A stretch of 39,612 nt of DNA from Chloroflexota bacterium (GCA_011322445.1 DRMV01000031.1:1-39612); one strand, 5' to 3'. Positions 1-9,073 are shown, numbered from the stretch's first letter. Made by a program: numbers and translations. The notes: a model not told the origin generated them from the letters alone.

Positions 1-1212
1 ACTTCAGTTTAGCCCAGGCCGCTGCTCTGCGCAAGCACTTTTTGCCAGCCCGTTGGCGACAAATTCAAAAGCCCCTTGGCTAAGGGAAGCCCCTCGCCGC
101 TTTGACCAGCGCCTCAACCCCATAACCAGGCCGCGGCCTCAACGGCAGCTTCTGCCCCCCCCCTCAACTCGCGTTTGGAAAACCACCACCGCAAAAAAGC
201 CTCAGCCTCTCACTCGCCACCGCTTGCCAAAGCCTTGCCTTAGCCCCACTGCACCACAGCGGACAACAGCATCCCGACCAACCGGCTTCACCTCAATTGG
301 CAATGTGCCTCGCGGTCCAATCCGCCTGCCGCTCAATCGGCCTCGCCGCCGCTTGCCAAACCCTCCGCTTTCCCCACGCCCTGCGGCAAGCCCGCTTTGT
401 CGCGCCGTTCGCAGCCCCACCTGCCTCGGCGGATCCCACCTTTCTCCCTCGCGCCCAACGATTGCGTCAGCGGCGGGGCGTGTTTACCCAGCACCACGGC
501 TGGCGAATGCACCTCTGATTTTTTGCCGCCACGGTCACCGAGGGGCGCAGCCCCGTCCGCTGCACGCACGGTTAGGCCACGCCCCGCCTTGCCTCACCGG
601 CTTTTGCCAACTTTTGCCCGGCCTGATAGAGGTTTGGCCTTCACAAAGGTGTCTCGCCGACCATGCCCTGCACGGACTGGCAGAAGCCATCGGCTTTGCC
701 TCGACCTGCCCTCAGTTTAGCCCAACTCTGCGCTGCGCGCAACCACCTTTCGCTTGCCCGTTGACCAGCCCCTCCAAAAACTCTTGCGCCTCCACCCACT
801 CTTTACCTGCCACCGACAAGCACCAGCCAAGAGCACCCCTGCCGACAAACCGCACCTCGCTTGCCACGCAGCTTTTGCCCAACCTCCAAGCCGCAGCCTC
901 AACGATAGCCTCCGCCACGCGCTCACCACAACCTACCCAAGCCGCCTCTGCCAGTTTTGCCAAGACTCCAACACCTCTTCGCTTGCCCTCCGCTGGCCTG
1001 CGCCGATTTGCCACTTTTGGGGGACATAGTCACTTGCCCAACCAGCCCCACTTTGGCTTTTCAAGGTGCCTGCTCTTCAACTCGCCCGCCGCTCAACCCA
1101 ACTGCCCACGGCATGATCTGCCTTTTTGCCTTACACCGGCGGCCTGTGCGTGTCAGAATTTCTGCTTGCGACGGCGTTTTTTTCGCTTCTCGTTCTTCCT
1201 CGCTGACCTTTG
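1..1212 (-). other. Putative integron cassette region, gene-poor
   Basis: This 1.2-kb stretch lies on the far side of the attI-like site from the integron integrase, where cassettes belong. I see no convincing gene. Long open frames exist on both strands, but they are Pro/Arg/Ser-rich, overlap the attC site and lack ribosome binding sites. The plus strand is very C-rich. I count about 18 copies of TTGCC on the plus strand against 2 on the minus strand. The core-site word GTTGGGC/T occurs five times on the minus strand (720-726, 877-883, 1036-1042, 1096-1102 and inside the attC at 453-459). A related segment starting near positions 4 and 712 (CAGTTTAGCCCA) appears twice about 708 bp apart. The best explanation is an array of decayed or non-coding cassettes read leftward. 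A minus-strand GTG-started frame (712-1014, 100 codons) is the least bad cassette ORF candidate, but I do not call it. Confidence 0.55.
453..577 (-). other. attC recombination site (59-base element)
   Basis: On the minus strand the site starts with GCCTAAC (571-577, R'') and ends with GTTGGGC (453-459, R'), matching the RYYYAAC...GTTRRRY consensus. The inner arms are TGCGTCAGCGGCGGGGC (463-479) and the complement of GCCCCGTCCGCTGCACGCA (550-568). All 17 positions pair, leaving exactly two unpaired bases, both on one arm. Two extrahelical bases on one arm are the asymmetry that lets IntI choose the strand in known attC hairpins. The 70-nt centre (480-549) would form the variable terminal structure. 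The 125-bp length is within the known attC range. Orientation follows from the intI/attI layout. Confidence 0.85.
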
Positions 1213-1300
1213 GCCTAACGTCTGCTTCTCCCGCCCTCGCGCTTTATAACAACCAACTATGGAAAGATGATTGTGAACATTCCGCTTAAAAACCGGGGTT
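1213..1300 (-). other. attI-like primary integration site
   Basis: On the minus strand the sequence runs from intI to a GTTAGGC core (1213-1219) preceded by CAGAC, as in known attI sites, where cassettes join at G/TTAGGC. The core lies 225 bp upstream of the intI start and on its 5' side, the canonical integron layout. No long hairpin partner is present to the right, which distinguishes it from an attC. The accessory integrase-binding sites of attI are not conserved between integrons, so the right boundary is arbitrary. Confidence 0.6.
1243..1251 (-). promoter_or_regulatory. Candidate cassette promoter (Pc), extended -10
   Basis: The minus strand reads TGTTATAAA, an extended -10 (TGn plus TATAAA), 24 bp before the GTTAGGC core and pointing into the cassette region. 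The same TGTTATAAA word lies upstream of the SCP2 gene at 11252-11260. No good -35 is present at 17 bp. A second leftward candidate, TTGACT (1426-1431) with TAAGAT (1404-1409) at 16-bp spacing, overlaps the intI ribosome binding site. Confidence 0.4.
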
Positions 1301-1317
1301 CGGCTCTCCTGTAAGCG

Positions 1318-1326
1318 TGATAAAAT
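1318..1326 (+). promoter_or_regulatory. Candidate intI promoter, extended -10
   Basis: TGATAAAAT is an extended -10 about 118 bp upstream of the intI ATG. It sits inside a small inverted repeat (GTGAT-AAA-ATCAC, 1317-1329) that could be an operator. No clear -35 is seen, and I recognise no LexA box of the proteobacterial type. Confidence 0.3.
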
Positions 1327-1443
1327 CACCCCAAAGCGTCAAAAGCGGAATTCAGGCACCTTAAGCGCGGGAGATTAACTGTCCATTAACGCTACTTTAC
1401 CTTATCTTACTCTCTTTTGCTAAAAAGTCAAGGAGGCGACACC

Positions 1444-2430
<987 letters not shown>

Positions 2431-2453
2431 CCCCACCTCCGCAAGGAAAGCCC

Positions 2454-3242
2454 ATGCTCACCAAACGCATTATTCCCTGTCTCGACATTCGCGACGGCCG
2501 CGTCGTCAAAGGCGTTCACTTCGTCAACCTGCGCGACGCCGGCGACCCGGTGGAACAAGCCCGCCTCTACGACGCCCAGGGAGCCGACGAACTGGTCTTC
2601 CTGGATATTTCGGCCACCCCGGAAGGCCGTGCCACCACCGCCGACCTGGTTTCCCGCGTCGCCGAAGTCGTCTTCATGCCCCTGACGGTGGGCGGCGGCA
2701 TCCGCAGCGTGGACGACATGCGCCGCCTGCTGCTGGCGGGGGCCGACAAAGTCAGCGTCAACTCTGCGGCTGTGCGCACCCCCCGCATCCTCACCGAAGG
2801 CGCCGAGCGTTTCGGCGCACAGTGCATCGTACTCGCCATCGACGCCAAACGCGTCTCGCCTCCTCACGAACCGCCTCGCTGGGAAGTTTACATCAGCGGC
2901 GGACGCACTCCCACCGGCCTCGATGCCCTCGAATGGGCCGTGCGCGGCGTGGAACTCGGCGCGGGCGAAATCCTGCTCACCAGCATGGACGCCGACGGCA
3001 CCTTAGCAGGCTACGACCTGGAACTCACCCGCGCCGTCGCCGAAGCCGTGCCCGTGCCGGTCATCGCCTCGGGCGGGGCTGGGAAACCGGAGCACTTTGC
3101 CGACGTGCTGACCACCGGAAAAGCCGATGCCGCCCTCGCGGCTTCCCTCTTCCACGATGGTGTGTTGCGCATTCCCGATTTGAAGAACTACCTCGCGGCG
3201 CGGGGCGTCCCCATTCGCCCCACGGCCACACCCACTCCCTGA
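2454..3242 (+). CDS. hisF: Imidazole glycerol phosphate synthase subunit HisF
   Basis: HisF is the cyclase subunit of the cytoplasmic HisH-HisF complex. It joins ammonia to PRFAR, giving imidazole glycerol phosphate for histidine and AICAR for purine synthesis. The 262-residue (beta/alpha)8 barrel begins [11 protein letters not shown] and has both catalytic aspartates, D11 (CLDI) and D130 (AIDAK). It also has the phosphate-binding loops 'VGGGIRS' (near 80) and 'ASGGAG' (near 225). Length is slightly above the usual 250-258 because of a short Thr/Pro-rich C-terminus. The ATG at 2454 follows AAGGAAAG (2443-2450). An open frame extends upstream over intI in another register but is not coding. 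The gene lies 23 bp after intI and could be partly co-transcribed. No other his gene adjoins it; hisI and hisE lie 11 kb away. It meets the minus-strand gene at 3247 almost end to end. Confidence 0.95.
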   Translation: MLTKRIIPCLDIRDGRVVKGVHFVNLRDAGDPVEQARLYDAQGADELVFLDISATPEGRATTADLVSRVAEVVFMPLTVGGGIRSVDDMRRLLLAGADKVSVNSAAVRTPRILTEGAERFGAQCIVLAIDAKRVSPPHEPPRWEVYISGGRTPTGLDALEWAVRGVELGAGEILLTSMDADGTLAGYDLELTRAVAEAVPVPVIASGGAGKPEHFADVLTTGKADAALAASLFHDGVLRIPDLKNYLAARGVPIRPTATPTP

Positions 3243-3246
3243 ACGC

Positions 3247-3849
3247 TCACTTTTTCACCACGCCCAATTCCTTGATGCACACATAAAAAGAGGGGAAAGG
3301 ATACGTCGCGGGCATCAGCGGCTGGAGCACCACACGATAGTGCACCCCAGGCTTGAGTGCGCCAAAATCACCCCCTGGCACTCCCACAACGGTGTAAAAC
3401 GGGCCTGAACGGCTCATGCCAGCATAAAAAAGCAGCCCCGGCGGCGTCTGCTCCACCCATGCGTCTTCCAGCACGATGGGCTGCGGCTCTCCAATATCGT
3501 CCTGACCCTGCTGGTTCCCCAAAACAGGGACCATCTCGCGGTAAACTTCGGCTATACGAAATTCGTCCGGCGTAAGGCCACGATCCTTCGCCAACGCGGC
3601 ATCAATATACGCCAGTGTGTGGCGATACGACGCTGCCTGATCACCCGAAGCCTGCTGCAGCCAGTCCGCGTAACGCTGACGTTCCATCTCCAGGGCGCGC
3701 ACCGTGGCCTGCAGGCATTCGCTTTGCCACATCGCGGTGGCGTCCGGCGTGGGGGTGGTTGCGGGGGAAGCGCCTGGCGCACACGCCGCCAACGCCACCG
3801 CCACCCCTGCCAGGGCCATCCCAACCTGCCACATAAAACTGCGCTTCAT
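3247..3849 (-). CDS. Putative lipoprotein of unknown function
   Basis: A 200-residue protein with a typical lipoprotein signal: basic start (MKRSF), hydrophobic core and lipobox LAAC with the lipidated cysteine at residue 23, followed by a Thr/Pro-rich spacer ('TTPTPDAT'). It is therefore predicted to be anchored on the outer face of the cytoplasmic membrane. The mature part has a helical segment (about 40-100, with 'ATVRALEMERQRYADWLQQ') and a beta-rich C-terminal half ending in 'FYVCIKELGVVKK'. I recognise no family. The start at 3849 is preferred over an in-frame upstream ATG (3885) because GGAGG lies about 7 nt before it and the signal peptide then begins normally. The gene is convergent with hisF, with only 4 bp between stops, so termination must occur inside the opposing gene. 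Confidence 0.75.
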   Translation of the reverse strand: MKRSFMWQVGMALAGVAVALAACAPGASPATTPTPDATAMWQSECLQATVRALEMERQRYADWLQQASGDQAASYRHTLAYIDAALAKDRGLTPDEFRIAEVYREMVPVLGNQQGQDDIGEPQPIVLEDAWVEQTPPGLLFYAGMSRSGPFYTVVGVPGGDFGALKPGVHYRVVLQPLMPATYPFPSFYVCIKELGVVKK

Positions 3850-4020
3850 AGACCACCTCCCATACTTCCTTTTACTCAACGCCAACCACCACCCTCAGTA
3901 TACGCCGCGGCAGCACGGAAAGCAAGCCGCAAACTTCGGCACGGCGGCTTGCCGTGCACCCAAAGAGGCTTGAGAGAGCGTCCCGACCCTACAAGGCGCC
4001 CCACGTCCACTTCAAGCAAA

Positions 4021-4050
4021 CGGCGGGGCCGACCTACGCCAGCCCCGCCG
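4021..4050 (-). terminator. Hairpin terminator after the 4076-4831 gene
   Basis: A perfect 9-bp GC-rich stem (CGGCGGGGC 4021-4029, GCCCCGCCG 4042-4050; 12-nt loop) lies 25 bp past the minus-strand stop. Only a weak T tract (TTTGCTTG) follows on that strand, so termination may be inefficient. Confidence 0.5.
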
Positions 4051-4075
4051 CAAAGTTCACGCTCAAAAAGAAAAC

Positions 4076-4831
4076 TTACTTGCCGCTCATCATTTGCGCG
4101 GCCTGCATGATGGCCTGCACCACCACCTTGGCCGACTGGGCGCGATGCGGCGTTTGTCCCACGCCGGTTGCCGCGGCCAACGCATCCAGCGCCGCCTCAG
4201 TGGTGCTGTGCCCGCTTTGGGAAGCCTGCAGGAAAGCACTGCCGGCGCGCATCAGATCGTCAAGGCCAAGGCCATCGCTCAGCCCGCCGCCCTGACTTCC
4301 CGAGCCTTGCGCCTGCCCGCCGGTGAGCGCACCCAACAGGCCGCCCAGCAGGTCGCCGCCCGCGGGCTGCTGTTGCTGTTGCGGCTGCTGTGCAGGTTGC
4401 TGACCGCCGCCCGTCAGCGCACCCAACAGGCCGCCGAGCAAGTCGCCGCCCTGGGCTGGCTGCTGCGCCTGGGGTTGCGCAGCCGTGCCCCCCTGCGCCG
4501 AACCCAGCAACGCCTGGATGAGCAAAGGCAAGGTCTGTTGTGTGAGGGGCTTGCCGCGCAGTTGCTGCGCGCCCTGTGCCATGGTCTGGGCATACGCCTG
4601 GGCCGTACCGGTCGGCTTTTGCTGCAACATCTCGCTGGCACGCGCCAGAATGTCCGCCGGTTCCAGGCTGGGGTTTTCCTTCGCCACCTGCTCGACCAGT
4701 TGAAAAACTTCCACCACATGGTCGCCGTGGTCATGGTTATAGGTGTCGGCGGCGTTCAAATCTTCCCGTTTCTGGCTCAGCGCCTGGGTGACAAACTCAA
4801 ACAACTGCGCCATGTTCAAGGTATTGCTCAT
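4076..4831 (-). CDS. Gln/Gly-rich protein of unknown function
   Basis: A 251-residue protein without signal peptide or membrane segment. The N-terminal half is helical. It carries a His/Asp-rich motif 'NAADTYNHDHGDHVVEVF' (about 26-43), loosely like the metal/nucleotide site of DAK2/DhaL-type phosphatase domains; I would not assign that family on this alone. The middle is low complexity and contains a 15-residue repeat 'GGDLLGGLLGALTGG' twice, separated by a Gln/Pro run. The C-terminus is helical ('TTEAALDALAAATGVGQTPHRAQ') and may belong with the N-terminal fold. It starts 27 bp after the LysM gene stop, so the two are probably co-transcribed and may act together. The start at 4831 is the first in-frame Met. 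Confidence 0.7.
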   Translation of the reverse strand: MSNTLNMAQLFEFVTQALSQKREDLNAADTYNHDHGDHVVEVFQLVEQVAKENPSLEPADILARASEMLQQKPTGTAQAYAQTMAQGAQQLRGKPLTQQTLPLLIQALLGSAQGGTAAQPQAQQPAQGGDLLGGLLGALTGGGQQPAQQPQQQQQPAGGDLLGGLLGALTGGQAQGSGSQGGGLSDGLGLDDLMRAGSAFLQASQSGHSTTEAALDALAAATGVGQTPHRAQSAKVVVQAIMQAAQMMSGK

Positions 4832-4858
4832 GGGGCTGTCCTCTTCGTGACTGCCGAC

Positions 4859-5224
4859 CTACAGCGCCGGAATGTCAAGTTTCTGACCGGGAAAGATTTT
4901 GCCCGGGTCGTCGCCGATGGTGCGCTTGTTGGCCTTGTAAATTTCTGTCCACAGCGCCGCGTTGCCGTAATATTTGAGGGCGATCGCGCTGAGGGTGTCG
5001 CCGGATTCCACCACGTGCACTGCGGGCAGGCTGGGGCGCTCAGGTTTGGCCTCTTCTTTTTTGGCCTGCGCGCCCAGCATTTCCAGGGCTTCCTGCGCCT
5101 TGCGCTGGCGCTCAGCACGCGCAGCAGCCTCTTCACGCGCCCGCTCGGCCTGCTGTTCCTGGATGCGCTTGCGGTCTTCCGCTAAACGCCGCTCGAATTC
5201 GCTTTGGGCATCGTTCGTGCTCAT
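4859..5224 (-). CDS. Small LysM-domain protein
   Basis: A 121-residue protein with a charged coiled coil (about 8-60, rich in Arg, Glu, Ala) and a C-terminal LysM domain (about 70-121; 'VVESGDTLSAIALKYYGN' with the typical 'KIFPGQKLDIP' ending). No signal peptide is visible. This makes it resemble the cytosolic BON/LysM class (YgaU/Kbp-like) rather than a wall hydrolase, although there is no BON domain. Two adjacent ATGs (5227 and 5224) are possible. I take 5224 because AAGGAG (complement of 5231-5236) is 6 nt from it but only 3 nt from the other. It is the first gene of a two-gene unit with the Gln/Gly-rich protein. Confidence 0.85.
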   Translation of the reverse strand: MSTNDAQSEFERRLAEDRKRIQEQQAERAREEAAARAERQRKAQEALEMLGAQAKKEEAKPERPSLPAVHVVESGDTLSAIALKYYGNAALWTEIYKANKRTIGDDPGKIFPGQKLDIPAL

Positions 5225-5342
5225 CATTAACTCCTTACAAGTTGCCGGTTTGTTACCGGGGGAAAATGGATAAGAGATATTGCCTGCGAAGCATAACCCC
5301 GCTGCCCTTCCATTGTAACCGAAAGCGCGGCGAAAGCCAAGC

Positions 5343-5369
5343 CCGGCAGCGGCGCAGCAAGGCTGCCGG
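5343..5369 (-). terminator. Hairpin after the solute-binding protein gene
   Basis: An 8-bp stem (CCGGCAGC 5343-5350, GCTGCCGG 5362-5369; 11-nt loop) begins 5 nt past the minus-strand stop at 5375. The downstream minus strand is GGCTTGGCTTT, only mildly T-rich. Confidence 0.4.
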
Positions 5370-5374
5370 CAGGG

Positions 5375-7060
5375 TCAAGGGGCCATCTTCAGGTCATAGA
5401 AGAAAAACGGTACACGGGGGTCGTTGAGATTGTAACGGAACCCCTGCAAACCGTCGGGCAGCACGAAAGCCGCCTGCTCGTCATAGAGGAAAAGGGCGGG
5501 GGAAGCCGCCACCAGCAGGTTTTCGGCTTTCACCGCGTCGGCCTGGGCCGCCGCGAGGTCGGTGGCGCTTTCCCGCCAGGCCTTCTCCAGCAGGGCATCG
5601 AATTCGGCATTCTGCCAGTATGAAAGGTTGAGGAAGGGCTGCTTGCTGCTGTGGAAGAGCGTCCAGAGGTTATCGGCAATGCCGTCGCCGTAGGCCGGTT
5701 CGTAACGCATCAGGAAGACATCCTGCGTTTCAGGGCTTTCGGGGTCGGTGCGGGCAAACGCCCACTGGTCACGCCAGCGCATCGGGCGGATCAGCACCTC
5801 CACGCCCAGCCGCGCCCAGCCTTCCTTGAGGGCAGCGGCGATTTCGGCCTGGGCGGGGTCTTCCTCAGCATAGGTGAGGGTCAGTTTCAGGCCACCCGGC
5901 GCGACGCCCGCGGCTTCCAGCAGCGCCCGCGCCTTCGCCAAATCTTCGTGGTACTGCGCCACCTCTTCCGACCACGGCCACATGCCCTGCGGCACCGGAC
6001 CACGGCTCTGCACCCCCAGCCCCCCCGTGCGGCGGATGATTTCTGCATACGGCACCGCATAAGCCAGCGCCTGGCGCACCCGCGGGTCGTCCAGCGGGGG
6101 GCGCAGGGTGTTGAAAAAGGCGAGATAGTTCCTCGCCGTACCCACAGTCTGCAAGCGAAAATCCGGCTGGTTCGCAAGGCGCTGTGCTTCGGCAAAGGGA
6201 AGAGGGCCAACCAAATCCACCTTTCCGTACATCAACAACCCCACCTCGGTGGCGGCATTGGGCACGATCTGGATATGCACCATAGCGAGTTGCCCCGCCT
6301 GCCAGCCACCCCAATATTTTTCAAAGCGCCTTAAAATCACGTCCTTGCCAGGCACATAATCACTCAATCGGTAAGGCCCCGTGCCCCCATCGTGCCCCTT
6401 TTCAAAATAATCGGCGTCTTTCGCCACCGCAGCCAGCGCCTTCGGGCTGACGATCCAGGCATCGTAAGGCGCGGCCAGGATGAACAACAGCGGTGCAGGC
6501 TGCTTGAGGAAAAAGCGCACCGTGGCGTCGTCCACCACCTCGATGCGTTCCAATGGCGCCCACAGGAAGGCATCCGCGCCGCGGGTCGCGGCGGTTTCCA
6601 GGGAAGCCTTCACCGCCTCGGCGGTCAGCGGCTCACCGTCGTGAAAACGCACCCCCGGCCGCAAATGGAACGTCCACACCGTGCCATCGGCGTTGTGCTC
6701 CCAGCGGTCGGCCAGGAGGGGCGCAAAGCGCGGCTGCACCCCCGGCGGGTTGAGGCGCACCAGGGTTTCGTAGATGTTGGCGAGGAAAGCCGCTTCGTCG
6801 CCGTAAGCCGCGAAAGGATCCAGGGTGTGGATGTGGGCAAGCAACGCCACGCGGAGGGCCTGGGGAGCAGGCGCAGGCATGGGGGAAGGCCGCGCGGTCG
6901 CGGCAGCCGTTGGCGCAGGCGACGCGGCAAGGGAAGCCAGCGGGCGCGGCGACGCCGTCACCGTGGGGGAACGCGCCGGGAACTGGGCCGCGCAGGCCGC
7001 GAGGGCCAAAGCCAGTCCAAAAGTCAACAGCACGCTCAGGGTGAAACTTTTCCGGCCCAT
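5375..7060 (-). CDS. ABC transporter solute-binding lipoprotein, family 5 (peptide/nickel type)
   Basis: A 561-residue extracytoplasmic solute-binding protein of the SBP_bac_5 (DppA/OppA) family. The signal ends in the lipobox LAAC (cysteine at about 23) and is followed by a long Ala/Pro/Thr linker. The family signature is visible as 'RWEHNADGTVWTFHLRPGVRFHDGEPLTAEAV' type sequence (about 123-155), then 'GTGPYRL' and 'DDPRVRQALAYAV' (about 330). Members bind oligopeptides, nickel or other small solutes and hand them to an ABC permease. No permease or ATPase gene adjoins it, so it is an orphan here and its ligand cannot be told. The ATG at 7060 follows GGAGTGAGGT. The dispersed repeat at 7161-7262 separates it from the upstream oxidoreductase gene, so it probably has its own promoter. 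Confidence 0.9.
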   Translation of the reverse strand: MGRKSFTLSVLLTFGLALALAACAAQFPARSPTVTASPRPLASLAASPAPTAAATARPSPMPAPAPQALRVALLAHIHTLDPFAAYGDEAAFLANIYETLVRLNPPGVQPRFAPLLADRWEHNADGTVWTFHLRPGVRFHDGEPLTAEAVKASLETAATRGADAFLWAPLERIEVVDDATVRFFLKQPAPLLFILAAPYDAWIVSPKALAAVAKDADYFEKGHDGGTGPYRLSDYVPGKDVILRRFEKYWGGWQAGQLAMVHIQIVPNAATEVGLLMYGKVDLVGPLPFAEAQRLANQPDFRLQTVGTARNYLAFFNTLRPPLDDPRVRQALAYAVPYAEIIRRTGGLGVQSRGPVPQGMWPWSEEVAQYHEDLAKARALLEAAGVAPGGLKLTLTYAEEDPAQAEIAAALKEGWARLGVEVLIRPMRWRDQWAFARTDPESPETQDVFLMRYEPAYGDGIADNLWTLFHSSKQPFLNLSYWQNAEFDALLEKAWRESATDLAAAQADAVKAENLLVAASPALFLYDEQAAFVLPDGLQGFRYNLNDPRVPFFFYDLKMAP

Positions 7061-7160
7061 ACCTCACTCCTGCAGGAAGATGCCCCATTGTACCGCGGGA
7101 AAGCCCCCCCACCGTGGCACGCATGACAAGCACCCGCACAGACGGCTTGCCCCGCCCCTG

Positions 7161-7262
7161 TTTTTTATTCGGCGTTTGGCCAATCTATGCTCATCTGTGA
7201 AATCGGTGGATTTTTTTCTGCGGAATCTCTGTGGTTTCGCTTTGCCGGGGCTGAATAGATAC
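7161..7262 (-). repeat. Dispersed 'CACAGA' intergenic repeat, copy 1
   Basis: Read on the minus strand this matches the copy at 11291-11380 closely: TCAGCCC, then GAAACCACAGA, GCAGAAAAA, ATCCACCGATTTCACAGATG, AGCA(T/C)AGATTGG in the same order. It lies between the solute-binding protein and oxidoreductase genes. Function unknown. Confidence 0.7.
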
Positions 7263-7273
7263 CGGTGTTTTTG

Positions 7274-9073
7274 CTACGCCCCCGGCAAGCCCAGCCGGGA
7301 GCGCACCTCGGGGCGCGGCGCACCGGTTTCAGGGTCCCAGCCGCGGGCTTCGTAGTAGGCGGCCAGCATCTCGTCAAAGGGAATGCGGTAGCCCGCCGCG
7401 CCGCCGTCGGGCAGGGGTTCCAACAGGGGTGCGGGCAGGCGGTCGTCTTCCGGTTTCAGCCCCAGCCGCAGGTTGAGCAGCCGCTTCAGGTGCCAGGCGC
7501 GTTCCCCCACGGTCAGCAGGTCTTCCACGGTGTAATCCTCCCCCACCGCGGCGCTCACCAGCGCGGCCACGTCGTCGGGCGGCACATTGGCAAAAAAGCA
7601 CATCACAAGCGCGTTTTGCAACGTGCGCCAGTCCTGGTGGCGGGCGACGTTGGCGGCTTTTTCCGCCCCCGCGTGGCGGTCGTAGAAAGCCAGGCCGAGG
7701 CGCTCTTCCACCTGGCCGATGTCGGCGAGGAAGTAGTCGGACTGGTTATGGCAGGCCCCGCGCGGCGAGGTGGCATACACCAACGCCATGCCCGACGCGC
7801 CCCGCGGGTCGTGGTAGGGCATTTCCAGGCCGCGCACCTGCACGGCCTCCTCTTCCACGCCCAGCCGCCGCGCCAGCGCCAGGCTGCCTTCGGCCAGCCA
7901 CGCGCCGAAGCCTTCCCGCCGCACGGTCCGATGGATGAGTTCCTCCACCAGCGCGGGGTCACCCCAGCGCAGCCGCAGGCCGCCAGTTTCCCGCTCGGTG
8001 AGCACCCCCTGCTCGAAAAGGTAGAACGCCAGCCCCAGCGTGCCGCTCATGCTGATAACATCCAGCCCGTAGCGGTCGCAAACTTCACTCAGACGGGTAA
8101 TGGCGGCGGGGTCGTCGATGAGCAAGTTGGGGCCAAAGCCCACCAGCGCCTCGTATTCCGGCCCCTTGCGGCGCACGCCGTCGCCCAGGTCCACCACCCG
8201 GCCGCAGGCAATCACGCAGCCGTGGCAGGCCGAGGTGCCCACCAGCAGCGATTCGGCCACCGCCGCGCCGGAAACCCGGGCCGCGCCTTCCCATGCACCG
8301 GCGCGGAAATACTTTTTCGGCATCTCGCCGAGGTAGTCAAAATAATCGGCCGCGCCCGCGGTGCCCAGCGCGTGCAGGGTCTGGGTGAGGTTGTCGCTCC
8401 GCAGGGCGCGGTTGACGCGGGAACGCAGGGCCGCGTAAGCCTGCGGGTCGGCCAGGGGAATGCGCCCCCGCCCGCGCACCGCGATGGCCTTCAGGCGCCT
8501 GGCCCCGAAAACAGCCCCCAGGCCGGTGCGCCCGGCCATCCGCCCGTGGTCGGTGAGCAGGGAAGCGAAGGGGATTTGCGCCTCCCCCGCGGGGCCGATG
8601 CCCAGCACCCGGGCGCGCGGCTCGCCCACCGCGGCGCGCACGGCTTCCTGCAGGGCGTAGGTATCCAGCCCGGCGAGGTCGGGGGCTTCCCGCAGTTCCA
8701 CATGGCCATCGTGAATCCACAGGAAAGCCCAGGCCGGCGCGCGGCCGGTGATCCACAGGCCGTCATAGCCCGCGGCGCGCAGTTCCGGTCCCCAGAAGCC
8801 GCCGACGTTGGATTCCGCCCAGAGGTGCGTGGCGGGCGATCGGCCGCAGACCACGAAGCGGCCAGTGGCCGGGCCGAGGGTGCCGGTCAGCGGGCCGGTG
8901 AGGATGAGCAGCGGCGCTTCGGGGGCCAGCGGGTCGGTATCGGCGCTCAGGGCTTCATAGAGCAGGCGCGCCGCCAACGCCGAGCCGCCCAGGTAAGTGC
9001 GGGCAGCCTCGGGCGGCACCGTGCGCGGGGCTGCCTTCCCGGTAGTGAGGTCAATCTGCAAAATCGGCTGCAT
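7274..9073 (-). CDS. Aldehyde:ferredoxin oxidoreductase (tungsten AOR family)
   Basis: A 599-residue AOR-family enzyme. Members hold a tungsto- or molybdo-bispterin cofactor plus one [4Fe-4S] cluster and interconvert aldehydes and carboxylic acids with ferredoxin. Cluster ligands are C283, C286 and C290 ('CHGCVIAC') and C492 ('LVMCFF'), matching the spacing of the Pyrococcus enzyme (288, 291, 295, 494). N-terminal domain 1 motifs are present ('YLGGSALAARLLYE' near 27; 'GPLTGTLGPATGRF' near 60). The start ATG 9073 lies inside the end of the upstream MFS gene, a 23-bp overlap in another frame that implies translational coupling. An in-frame ATG at 9115 would add 14 residues unlike the family. 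The MFS partner suggests import or export of the acid or aldehyde substrate. Substrate and metal cannot be read from sequence. Confidence 0.93.
   Translation of the reverse strand: MQPILQIDLTTGKAAPRTVPPEAARTYLGGSALAARLLYEALSADTDPLAPEAPLLILTGPLTGTLGPATGRFVVCGRSPATHLWAESNVGGFWGPELRAAGYDGLWITGRAPAWAFLWIHDGHVELREAPDLAGLDTYALQEAVRAAVGEPRARVLGIGPAGEAQIPFASLLTDHGRMAGRTGLGAVFGARRLKAIAVRGRGRIPLADPQAYAALRSRVNRALRSDNLTQTLHALGTAGAADYFDYLGEMPKKYFRAGAWEGAARVSGAAVAESLLVGTSACHGCVIACGRVVDLGDGVRRKGPEYEALVGFGPNLLIDDPAAITRLSEVCDRYGLDVISMSGTLGLAFYLFEQGVLTERETGGLRLRWGDPALVEELIHRTVRREGFGAWLAEGSLALARRLGVEEEAVQVRGLEMPYHDPRGASGMALVYATSPRGACHNQSDYFLADIGQVEERLGLAFYDRHAGAEKAANVARHQDWRTLQNALVMCFFANVPPDDVAALVSAAVGEDYTVEDLLTVGERAWHLKRLLNLRLGLKPEDDRLPAPLLEPLPDGGAAGYRIPFDEMLAAYYEARGWDPETGAPRPEVRSRLGLPGA

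Noticed and set aside
712-1014. Minus-strand 100-codon frame as a cassette gene
   Set aside because: Orientation fits a cassette, but it starts with GTG without a ribosome binding site and shows no recognisable protein pattern; left as a possibility only.
53-1249. 398-codon plus-strand open frame across the cassette region
   Set aside because: It runs through both the attC and attI sites, is Pro/Arg/Ser/Leu-rich without any domain, has no ribosome binding site, and owes its length to the C-rich, stop-poor strand.
1310-1440. LexA (SOS) box in front of intI
   Set aside because: SOS control is known for many integrons, but no CTGT-N8-ACAG-like or other recognisable LexA site is present; only a short GTGAT/ATCAC repeat is seen.
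4094-5185. 363-codon plus-strand frame
   Set aside because: Antisense to the LysM and Gln/Gly-rich genes; no ribosome binding site, and the LysM domain on the minus strand is clear.
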